Assembly: GCA_010093485.1 (NCBI GenBank)
Contig: MU001508.1
Span: forward strand, 1,006,051 to 1,070,050
Length of the DNA: 64,000 nucleotides
Direction of reading: 5' to 3'
Source: Karstenula rhodostoma CBS 690.94
Taxonomy: Eukaryota; Ascomycota; Dothideomycetes; Pleosporales; Didymosphaeriaceae
The notes below the pieces were generated by a model that saw nothing but the letters and a program-made list of their open reading frames with translations, did not search any database and had not been told where the DNA came from. A program made the position numbers and the translations under genes. Shown piece after piece: positions 56,359 through 64,000 of the stretch (position 1 is the first letter of the stretch; each line of letters starts with the position of its first letter).

Positions 56359-57156
56359 CTATACACCTCCCATCTTCACTACCTTCTCTTGAAGCAAATC
56401 ATATGCAAATCCTTTATGCTCCTTCAGCAAGTAGTCAACCTTCTCGTCTTTTACCAGCTCGCTATGTTCGGCGATGGTCTTGCACACCAAGCTCCTCAGA
56501 CTCTTGTCTTCATCAGGCGTAGACAGAAAAACATACTCAGCTGCGAGCCCGAACTCGGGCTCTTTCCAGAAGTGGAGGCAGGCAAGCCTGAACTCGGCAG
56601 CCGCAAGAGCTTTCAAGCCGGTGACAAGAAGACGGTCCGCTATGGCGTACATTCTGGCGTGAGTGAGAAGGTCTGCTGCATGTGCGCCGGGTGCCATGGG
56701 CGGGATTGGAGGGTAGCAGATTCGGCAGATGAAGCGCAAACAATGCCCCCTGATTGTGTTGCAGTCAATACCACATTCGTGGTGCTCGCAAATCACCTTC
56801 TCGCAGAAACGTCCGCACCTGTGGGGCTTCGGCTGTTTGATTGATCCGTCGAACGGAGCAGGGGGGGAAGAATGGCGTATAATCCCCTTCGTAGAGGAAC
56901 TGCAGCAAGAGCTTGACAACGGCGGGCTCTTCATCGGGTAGTCCACCTTCTTGTTCTCCGACTCCACGCCTGGGAACTGCACCGCACCCGCGAAGAATTG
57001 CGCACGGGGACAGACGATACCACGGTGGGCCTTGCAGGTTGTCATACCGCAGGTAATGACGAGATCGGAATGGTGTCCGGAGGACAGAAGATCCCTGACG
57101 GAACTGGAGATAGATAAACCCGCCAGACGTCCAACCCTCAACTTTTTCTTAAACAT
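56359..57156 (-). pseudogene. Intronless BTB/POZ copy with Cys/His cluster and two compensating shifts (BTB-g)
   Basis: One uninterrupted frame, about 265 codons from MFKKKLRVGRLAG. BTB: VRDLLSSGHHSDLVITCG runs straight across the intron-1 position, and AVQFPGVESENKKVDYP across the intron-2 position. After VDYP the family block DEEPAVVKLLLQFLYEGDY is in another frame for about 70 nt, returning near a run of seven C (about 56863). The cluster follows: CGRFCEKVICEHHECGIDC then FICRIC, and LLVTGLKALAAAEFRL. The frame is open through both shifts, so an altered protein could still be made. Called pseudogene with reserve. Confidence 0.6.
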
Positions 57157-57164
57157 CAATTGTT

Positions 57165-57280
57165 GACTCTTCGCGCGCTTTTGCAAGCCGCGGCAAAACA
57201 CATTACAAGAACTCATTAGGGTACCAAAACCCAAAGCTTTCAACCAGCTCAAAAGTAATAGACTCCCCCCATCCAGCGAG
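57165..57280 (+). repeat. Dispersed repeat copy E
   Basis: Directly upstream of BTB-g. Contains GCAAGCCGCGGCAAAACAC, GGGTACCAAAAC and AACCAGCTCAAAAGTAATAG, collinear with copy B. Confidence 0.8.
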
Positions 57281-57358
57281 TATTTCCCGCGCAAAGACTA
57301 GGCACACACATCCCTCACAATTCCATCTAAATCATCCGCTTCTTCTAGACCAACATCG

Positions 57359-59707
57359 CTAAAACGGCCCACTCCCACCACCATCATACATCATCCCAAA
57401 CCCACCCCCGTCCACAGCAAAGCTATTCGCCTTCTGCAGCTCAAAGTTCAGCATCAAGTTATCCCAATTCGACCAATTTGACTGGTCCTCCTGCATCGGG
57501 ACATCCATATAGCCCAGCTGCGGGCCATCGAAGGTATTCGCTAGACTTGCATCCCACTGGAAAGTGTCGACAGGCTCGGCGTACGCACCCGTAGGTGGTA
57601 GGTCCTGCTGCTCGACAAACGAAGGCTGTGTTGTAGGATCGAAAGGGAGAGGTGAGTGTAGCGGCATCGCCGCGGCGGCTTGGATCCCATTGGCAGACTT
57701 CGAGGACGGCTTCGCCTTCCGCGCACGGAGGACTTGGATGAAGGGTGGCTCGCCGGCTTTCGGGATGCCGCGCGCAGCAATGTATGCGTCCCAGGAGGTG
57801 AGAGTGAGGGTGGCGACGGCGATCGGGAGCGCCTTTCGGGAGGCCTGCGTCGAGAAGTTGGGGTGGAAGTCGAAGACCGTCTGGACCTCCTTCCACGCTT
57901 TATCGACTTCTGGGCCTTGCGTCCGGTACTTGAGGGCGGAGACAAAGTACACGAAGGCTTTCCACTGGAAGTGCGAGTTGATGTGCCACAGACAGCCCTG
58001 CATCTCTTTCGTCGTGTACGCCATGTTCTGCCACCTCACGACCGAGACGGCCCACTCGAAGAGGAGGTCCTTTTCCGTCTGGGGGAGTTTGGCGTCGGTG
58101 GCGTCGGGGCAGTGGGCGATGAAGCGTAGCATGGCGACGACGCCCTTGGCAAGATACGTGCACATGAAGTGCCATGGGATGCTCCTGTCGCAATGGTCCA
58201 GAAACTTCCGCTGATACATCACCTCCAGCTCGTCGATGGCTTTGTCTTTCGCCTCGAGGCTCGCCCTATCCCCGCTCAGCGGATTCCACACGCCATCAAA
58301 CGAACTTGATGGGTTCTTGAAATGCCGCACGAATTCGCCTAGATGGCATCGTATGAGGAAGAACATCATCTCCGTGGCACCGTGGTGCTCTGGTGGGAGC
58401 TCTTTCATGTCTGGGAAGAGGTCGCTGTCGTTGAGATTCGAGGGCCGCTTGACTTCACCGAAGAACATGGTGCCGCCTGTGCCGGCAAGCTTTTGGGCGA
58501 AGCCGTCTTGCATCATGATCTGGAACCAGAGCCGGCGGCGCATCTCGCACTCGAAGGGTGGAAGGCCGAGGGTCTCTGGGTCGCGGTGAAGGCCGATGCG
58601 TTGGCCTATTCGGGCGGCGACGCCAGTGAGGATCCAGACCACGCGAGCATCGAAATTGATGAGCGATGTGTTGTAGAGGACTAAAGCCTGTAGGACTATG
58701 GGATCGGAGGTCTTGAGGAAGCTGGAACGGATGAGAGCGAGGTGGCCCGCTGTTTTGAAGCGTTTGCTCGCCATGTCCTTTGGCTGGCCCAAAATGGCGA
58801 TACACTCTGAATTTCCTAGGCTTTCCAAAGCAGTGGCGAAGATGCAGAACATCAGACACTCGACGTTCTTCGGCACTTCATCCAGATTCCCGCTGGCGTT
58901 GGAGATGATCTGCTGTACAGAGGGCGCATGGAACACCTTTATCAAGGGATTTATATTGTCCAGATAGATCTGCCAGAGCTTGAAGATCTGTCCGGGACTT
59001 GGATGGAATGCGCGAAGACTGCCAGGGGCTTTGGAGCTGCCCAGGAACGACGCGCCGAGGAGCGCGTCGCCTTCACGCGTGCCGAGTCGTGAAGTGGCAC
59101 TCATACCTGGGGTGAGTTCCACCTCCTCTTCGTCTGAAGAGTCTTCCAGTATTCTCTTTGGGTCTCGAAATTCGCTTTGGAGGCTGGTCCATAGTGTATT
59201 CTCCAGATACCTACTCTTGCCTCCTTCAGTCACGAGAACGCCCGTGCGCGTCTTTCCATCTCCTTTGAACTTTTGGTCGTTGGACGCTCTGACGTCGTCT
59301 ACATATTTGTTGACACCAACCGGCTCCTCTGATCGGCCTGCTGCTGCTGTCCCCTCCTCCTCCCGCCCCACCAACTCTTCAGGGTCTATGCCATGTGCTC
59401 TTAGTGTCTTCTCGTATAATCTCAATCTGCTTTGAACATCAAGTTCGCGCGCACGCTGTCCTTTCTTGCGGCGTCGCGGGGGGGGAGGAGCTTTGTAGAT
59501 ACATTCCACGCGCGCCTTAGTGCAGTTGGAGCACCCTCCCGGCGCTTTATCGCATTTGACTTTCCGCTGAGCACACAAGGCGCAGGAGAAGGCCTTTTGT
59601 ATTGGCTTCTCTTGTGATGTTATCGCAGAATCAGGCGTGGATGCATCCGGGGAGTTGTTGGCCGTAAGCATCGCTCTTATCTTCGACCAGTGCGGTGTGA
59701 CGATCAC
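57359..59707 (-). CDS. Zn2Cys6 fungal-specific transcription factor
   Basis: Single exon, up to 782 aa (the Met at 59671 is an alternative start). The binuclear zinc cluster is near residue 42: CALCAQR-KVKCDKAPGGC-SNCTKARVEC, six Cys with Gal4-type spacing, followed by a basic Pro/Arg linker (PPPRRRKKGQRARE) and a dimerisation-like helix (LDVQSRLRLYEKTLRAHG). The fungal_trans middle homology region spans about 250-560, with GRLH-equivalent RIGQRIGLHRDPETLGL and FECEMRRRLWFQIMM. A Gln/Asp-rich C-terminus could activate. DNA-binding regulator in the nucleus; targets unknown. Confidence 0.93.
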   Translation of the reverse strand: MIVTPHWSKIRAMLTANNSPDASTPDSAITSQEKPIQKAFSCALCAQRKVKCDKAPGGCSNCTKARVECIYKAPPPPRRRKKGQRARELDVQSRLRLYEKTLRAHGIDPEELVGREEEGTAAAGRSEEPVGVNKYVDDVRASNDQKFKGDGKTRTGVLVTEGGKSRYLENTLWTSLQSEFRDPKRILEDSSDEEEVELTPGMSATSRLGTREGDALLGASFLGSSKAPGSLRAFHPSPGQIFKLWQIYLDNINPLIKVFHAPSVQQIISNASGNLDEVPKNVECLMFCIFATALESLGNSECIAILGQPKDMASKRFKTAGHLALIRSSFLKTSDPIVLQALVLYNTSLINFDARVVWILTGVAARIGQRIGLHRDPETLGLPPFECEMRRRLWFQIMMQDGFAQKLAGTGGTMFFGEVKRPSNLNDSDLFPDMKELPPEHHGATEMMFFLIRCHLGEFVRHFKNPSSSFDGVWNPLSGDRASLEAKDKAIDELEVMYQRKFLDHCDRSIPWHFMCTYLAKGVVAMLRFIAHCPDATDAKLPQTEKDLLFEWAVSVVRWQNMAYTTKEMQGCLWHINSHFQWKAFVYFVSALKYRTQGPEVDKAWKEVQTVFDFHPNFSTQASRKALPIAVATLTLTSWDAYIAARGIPKAGEPPFIQVLRARKAKPSSKSANGIQAAAAMPLHSPLPFDPTTQPSFVEQQDLPPTGAYAEPVDTFQWDASLANTFDGPQLGYMDVPMQEDQSNWSNWDNLMLNFELQKANSFAVDGGGFGMMYDGGGSGPF

Positions 59708-60231
59708 ATCATCTCGACCAGTAATTTCTCACTGCGCTATCTCTTCTAAAGGTTCATTCTGTAGCTTGGGTCGTCGAGAATTGGCGTCTAAATGCAGATA
59801 CTTAGGAGCTTCTGAACCCCGCCAAGATCGACCGCCTGTCGACGGGCAGCGCTTAGTCAGCGGGGCGCTATGCGATAGTAACCAGCCAAGGGCAATTGTC
59901 GAGTAGAGGGTATTGTGTAAAACTGTGAGTCACAACACGACACATCATAGCGGGAACATTCAGCGTTGGGGAAGCGCCACACATGCATTCTAGCTGCGAA
60001 CTATCTTCCTTTGCGTTTCAAGAAACCACTATGAGGTACACCAGATCTGAGATTGACATATACCGTCGACGCTAAAGAAAGATGATAGAAAAGCGCAACA
60101 CAAACCATAGCGCCTAGATCCAAACCAATCCGATCATGTCATGCGTGCTACGGAATACACCCAAGCACATCCAGTGCTATATGCAAACATGTTCCACCTT
60201 CATGTTAGAGCTAGGGACTACTACGACTCGC
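59708..60231. other. Intergenic
   Basis: Between the factor's 5' end and the subtilisin's 3' end; no gene seen. Confidence 0.5.
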
Positions 60232-62089
60232 TTATTCGCGGGCAACGCGACCCTTGAACTCCTCGAAGAAGCCCTCCATCTCCTCGGCGATGAAGTCTTC
60301 AATCTCACCAGTAAGCTTGTCGAGCTTCTCGTGGAGGTGAGAGCCAGCGCGTCCAGCCGCGTTCTTGGCGATCTTGAACTCAGCCTCAAGGTCCTCCTCA
60401 ATCTCGGAGACGGAAGGAATGGTGACGGTAAGACGCTCCTTCTTCTCCTCCTTCTCGGCCTTCTTGACGGTGTAACTGCCCTTCTCGACGATCTCGGAGT
60501 AGTTGGACGAGCCACCACCGTTCCAGGCAAGGATGTTCTTGGTGTTGCTAGGAACATCAGAGAGAGCACCGACGGTACCAATGGAGATGAGGTTAGCCTT
60601 GAGCTTCTTGGGGGTGATGTCAGCGACAGCGTAGGCAGAGTCCTTGGCAGGCTGGAGAGAGAGCAGGTATGCGAGGAGACCAGCAATGTGGGGCGAGGCC
60701 ATGGAGGTACCGGAGATGGTGTTGGTGGCGTGCTCAGAACCGATCCAGGTGGAGAGGATGTTAAGGCCGGGGGCGAAGATGTCGTTGCACTTGCCGTAGT
60801 TGGAGAAGTAGGCACGCTCATCAAGGAGGGTAGAGGCGCCAACAGTCACGGCGTTCGCAGCGGCAGCGGGGGAGTAGTTGCACGAGTCGGCGTTGTCGTT
60901 ACCGGCAGCAACAGCGAAGTGGATACCGGCATCAACAGCGGCGTTCACAGCGAGGTCGAGGGTAGTAGACTTGCCACCGCCCAAGCTCATGTTGGCAGAA
61001 GAGCCCTTGAAGCCCTTGCGCTTGCCGTCCTTGGCCTTCTTGACCTGCTCGACGTGGGCCTGGACAGCGTACTCGACACCCTTGACGACGTCGGACATGG
61101 TGCCAGAGCCGTTGGAGCGGAGCACCTTGACAGCGTAGACCTCGGCCTTCTTGGCGACACCGTACTTCTTGCCAGCAACAGTGCCGGAGCAGTGAGTGCC
61201 GTGGCCGTTGCCATCCTCATCAGCGTCGCCGTTGGGGATAGTCTTGCCCCAGTGGGCACGACCCTCGAAGTCGACGTGCTTGTGGTTGGTGCCAGTGTCG
61301 ATGACATAGACATCGACACCCTCACCTCCGTCGGCGGAGTAGAGGTACTTGTTCCATGTGCCGAAGCTCAGGGAGTCGCGGTGCGAGATACGGGCGAGAC
61401 CCCACGGGGCGTTCTTCTCGGTCTCGTAGTCATCGTCCTTTAGCGTGTGGACGACGGAGTCCTTCTCGATGTAATCGACCTGTCACGCGAGCCATCGTTA
61501 GCTTGGGTTCTAGTATGCAAGGTACCAAGGCACGGGATCACGTGCGATTGCGTCGTATGGCGTGTGCTCGAGTCGCTCGGAGGCAAACTCCCAAGCCCGT
61601 CGCGCGGAACGGGCACTTGACGCGGCAGCAGAGCCATGCAGCACGAAGCTGGCTCCTCGACTGCTGGTGCTCACGGGTCGCCACGCGCGGTGGTTGGAGG
61701 CGGGGAAACAGGGTACTCACATCTGGGTGCCTTCGGATCTCTTCGAGCGTCTCGTCGTCAAAGTGGCCGGAGTAGCCCATGATGCCACCGACGATGTCGT
61801 ATGTGTGCTTGAGGCCATCGAAGACCTCGGTGGTGATGGGGAACTGTGAGCGCTTGCGGAGCTCGGAGCGGTCGTCCTGGGCCTTGATGTGGACACTCTG
61901 CACCCACTCATGATGGCTCTGGGCGTCTGCGTTCTTGACGTGCTTCTTGAAGACGACCATGTACGAGTTCGGGACGACGTCGCCGGCGTTGGTCGACGAC
62001 AGCACCGGGGCGGCGTCGTTGTGGATGGTGCCCACCTTGAAGGGCGAAGCTGCGGCCAGCGGCAGCAAGGCGAGGGATGAGTACCTCAT
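60232..62089 (-). CDS. Subtilisin-like serine protease, vacuolar (proteinase B/cerevisin) type
   Basis: Exons 62089-61721 and 61479-60232, 538 aa. Signal peptide MRYSSLALLPLAAASP, then an I9 propeptide (SYMVVFKKHVKNADAQSHH to GYSGHFDDETLEEIRRHP). The catalytic triad is visible: Asp in VYVIDTGTNHKHVDFEGR, His in GNGHGTHCSGTVAG, Ser in SGTSMASPHIAGL; the oxyanion Asn is in AAGNDNADSCNY. After the catalytic domain comes a charged coiled C-terminal extension (EKEEKKERLTVTIPSV and later EEMEGFFEEF), as in vacuolar serine proteases known as fungal allergens. The 241-nt intron is long for this window. Divergent from the BEACH gene. Confidence 0.94.
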
Positions 62090-62947
62090 GACGGCGGGAA
62101 TAGCGAGAACGCCGGGGTTGCACTATGAAGGGGAAGAAGAGAGGGACGGGAGACACAGAGACGGAGTAAGATGGGGTTTGGGGGATGGGGGAGCTGGAGC
62201 TGGAGAGGGCAGGCGGTAGCTATGGTGATGAGCTACTTATACCGGCCTCGGTGAGCTCGTTATCGGCAGCGTATCAGCATCATCCGCGCACGAGCCACTG
62301 CGTCATGTGCGTATGCTGCCGCCTTGCCCCAGCCTCCATCCGAAAGCGGCTCGCACGGTGCCGCGCCTCACAGCTCGCACCTCAGGTCTGGCGAGGTCAA
62401 GGAGAAGGTAGGGCGAGCTGCTTCACGCTCGCCGACGGGGTCGTTGGTGGTTGCTGGTTGCTGTAAGTATATATCGGCGCTTGTCCCGGCGTAGCAGCAG
62501 CAGTGGCGACGGGCGTGCCTTCCCCGGTGCGGAGGGCTCGTGCAGCGCGCCCGCCCGCGTGAACAGTGAACAGCCTCACTGAGTAGTGAGCACAACACTG
62601 TGCGCGTGAGACGGTAGCGCTGTCCATCACTGCCGGTGCGGCGGTCCAAGTCGTGTCCGTGTGCGTTCCTCCAGAGCCCACCATCACAGCACCGCGCGTT
62701 TGACGGCTGCCTGCCTGCTGCTGCTGTTTCGCCGTCGCAGGTCGAGGGTCCAAGCTCTCTTCCGTTTTGGAACTCCACAATTCCCATCGTCTCGCCGCGC
62801 CGTAAGCGTAGCAATTGCTCCTCCCGCGTCTGCTGCAGGTGCCCTCCTCCCTCGCTGGTCTTCGGTCCCCCATGTCAGAGCGATGACTCTGCATTCCCTG
62901 CAGCCACCTCCTCCACATCCTCGCTGCGGCGGCGCACTTGACTGAAC
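62090..62947. other. Divergent promoter, protease and BEACH-type gene
   Basis: 858 bp with pyrimidine-rich tracts; no open frame has protein character. Probably two 5' UTRs and promoters. Confidence 0.55.
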
Positions 62948-64000
62948 ATGGCCGCCCGCCGCCATCGCTCCTCGACCGCTGCCTCTGCCTCGCGGGCACC
63001 GCCCATGAACAACCAGATCGCCGAGCTACGCAGCCTCGCCGATGAGCTCATCCGCACCTCCGAGACGTCTCCGCCCACCGTAGAAGCCCTCCAGACCCAG
63101 AGCAACGCCCTCCGCCGCATGCGCCAGCTGTTGATCGACTCCCACGAGCAGACGCAGACCAAAGACGCCTTCCGCCACGTTCGCGGCTTCGACGTCCTAC
63201 TCTTGACCCTCCGCTCCGTCTCCGGTTTCTACAAGCCTGACCAGCTCTCCGCCCCCGACCGCATCGACTTTTTCGAGGTCATAAAGAGCACGTTGGACGT
63301 GCTCTCCGACGCCCTCAATGAACACGCGGGAAACAGACGCTTCTTCGCCAAGAGGGTCGAGGGCAATGGCTGGAGTGCCTTGGAGCAGGCCTTGGGCAGC
63401 ACCGGCATCTTCGGCCGCCAATCCGAGAGTAAGCGGGACGATGCGGGGCAGGAACAGCTGTTCGGCATCCTGTTCGCCTTTGCACTCGGCGAGGAGGCGG
63501 TAACACGCATCTTTCGCGACATAGACAGGAAGGTTGAAGAGATACAATCCGAGGCAAAGGATGCTGAATCCCAGAACGAGCAGCAGCTTGAAGCGACTAC
63601 GGCCGAAATCGTCGTCACAAGTCCACGTTCGACATACAGCGACATCGACATCGACATCGACGCTTTGCGGGCACAGGTGCGAACCATATTTAGCGGCACC
63701 GAGGTCCTCCAAAACGCAGACATCATACCCACCATACTGCACTTCTGGAAGGGTTTGTCTGGCCATGACGCCCCAGGGACGCGCTCGAAGCCGTTGCCAG
63801 TGGCTGTTTTGCTGGCCATACTCGAAATCACCACCATCTCTTCGTATAACAAAGCTGGCGTCCACATAACCGGCGTGCTCAGCATCATACTTCCCTTGTT
63901 GTTCGACAACAAATGTGCACCGATAGAGGCAGGGCTCCTGCGTGAGCTTGCGGATCGACTCATCGAGTTTGGTATCAACAAGCTCGACGATGCGTACTAT
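62948..64000 (+). CDS. BEACH/Beige-type protein, N-terminal part (runs off the window)
   Basis: An uninterrupted frame of 351 codons from the ATG at 62948 (MAARRHRSSTAASASRAPP) to the window edge, with no stop. Blocks such as FDVLLLTLRSVSGFY, RRFFAKRVEGNGWSALEQ, EQLFGILFAFALGEEA and LPVAVLLAILEITTISSYN have the armadillo-like helical character and order of the N-terminal region of fungal Beige/Bph1 proteins, which act in vesicle and membrane traffic. An acidic Asp-Ile run (SDIDIDIDALRA) lies mid-way. The BEACH and WD40 parts would lie beyond the window, so the identification rests on the N-terminal region alone. Confidence 0.75.
   Translation, partial: MAARRHRSSTAASASRAPPMNNQIAELRSLADELIRTSETSPPTVEALQTQSNALRRMRQLLIDSHEQTQTKDAFRHVRGFDVLLLTLRSVSGFYKPDQLSAPDRIDFFEVIKSTLDVLSDALNEHAGNRRFFAKRVEGNGWSALEQALGSTGIFGRQSESKRDDAGQEQLFGILFAFALGEEAVTRIFRDIDRKVEEIQSEAKDAESQNEQQLEATTAEIVVTSPRSTYSDIDIDIDALRAQVRTIFSGTEVLQNADIIPTILHFWKGLSGHDAPGTRSKPLPVAVLLAILEITTISSYNKAGVHITGVLSIILPLLFDNKCAPIEAGLLRELADRLIEFGINKLDDAYY

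Noticed and set aside
56179..56844. Plus-strand 221-codon frame
   Set aside because: Antisense to BTB-g.
60136..61443. 435-codon plus-strand frame rich in Val, Gly, Leu and Asp
   Set aside because: Antisense shadow of the subtilisin gene, produced by biased codon use.
1..64000. CRISPR array, operons, ribosome binding sites
   Set aside because: The sequence is eukaryotic, with spliced genes; the repeats seen are dispersed, not regularly spaced.
1..64000. tRNA or rRNA genes
   Set aside because: I did not find a cloverleaf or rRNA-like tract by eye. A tRNAscan or covariance search would be needed to exclude short RNA genes.

Overview
The window is fungal nuclear DNA, most likely from a filamentous ascomycete. 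Genes carry short GT-AG introns (about 47-120 nt) with CTAAC/CTGAC-like branch points. Families include a Zn2Cys6 regulator, CYP65-like P450, fungal DHA1 transporters, CmcJ-like and DUF1772 proteins and F-box/BTB families. Gene-rich GC-balanced DNA alternates with small AT-rich islands, and several dead genes carry TAG/TGA stops of the C-to-T type, which would fit repeat-induced point mutation (RIP). A dothideomycete (Capnodiales/Mycosphaerellales type) is my best guess, by inference only.

Layout. 0.8-20.6 kb is mostly ordinary single-copy genes: a secreted GH5 exo-beta-1,3-glucanase, a zinc-finger TenA-like protein with a Met-rich tail, an extended SDR reductase, a mitochondrial Bax-inhibitor/GHITM-like membrane protein, a five-exon P450, and three F-box/ankyrin-type proteins. 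20.6-27.8 kb is accessory: a nine-exon micro-exon gene with an internal TGA, a small hypothetical gene starting 27 bp away on the other strand, a 5'-truncated non-LTR retrotransposon and a broken amino-acid/choline permease. 28.2-34.4 kb holds a GNAT acetyltransferase, a CmcJ-like protein, a DHA1 transporter and a DUF1772 protein, possibly a small metabolite locus without a backbone synthase. 35.9-40.0 kb has a nitroreductase with a likely mitochondrial presequence, a MITE with perfect 52-bp inverted repeats, and another MFS transporter.

41.1-57.2 kb is the most striking part. Seven paralogous BTB/POZ genes are scattered or in tandem. Five share an identical architecture (first exon exactly 44 nt, phase-2 intron, second exon 121-130 nt). 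Six carry a Cys/His cluster between the BTB fold and the helical C-terminal part; the seventh stops just before it. Two are a 1.8-kb tandem duplication with a perfectly conserved 58-bp upstream block, and one lacks all family introns and has two compensating frameshifts. A GGCT-like enzyme, a PAF-acetylhydrolase pseudogene and two hypothetical proteins are interspersed. A short dispersed repeat (seven copies seen) runs through 18.6-57.3 kb, several copies close upstream of BTB genes.

57.4-64 kb returns to conserved genes: a Zn2Cys6 factor, a vacuolar-type subtilisin, and divergently the N-terminal part of a BEACH/Beige-type protein running off the window end.

Exon coordinates were derived by hand from reading frames and splice signals. 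I ran no database search, RNA data or structure prediction.
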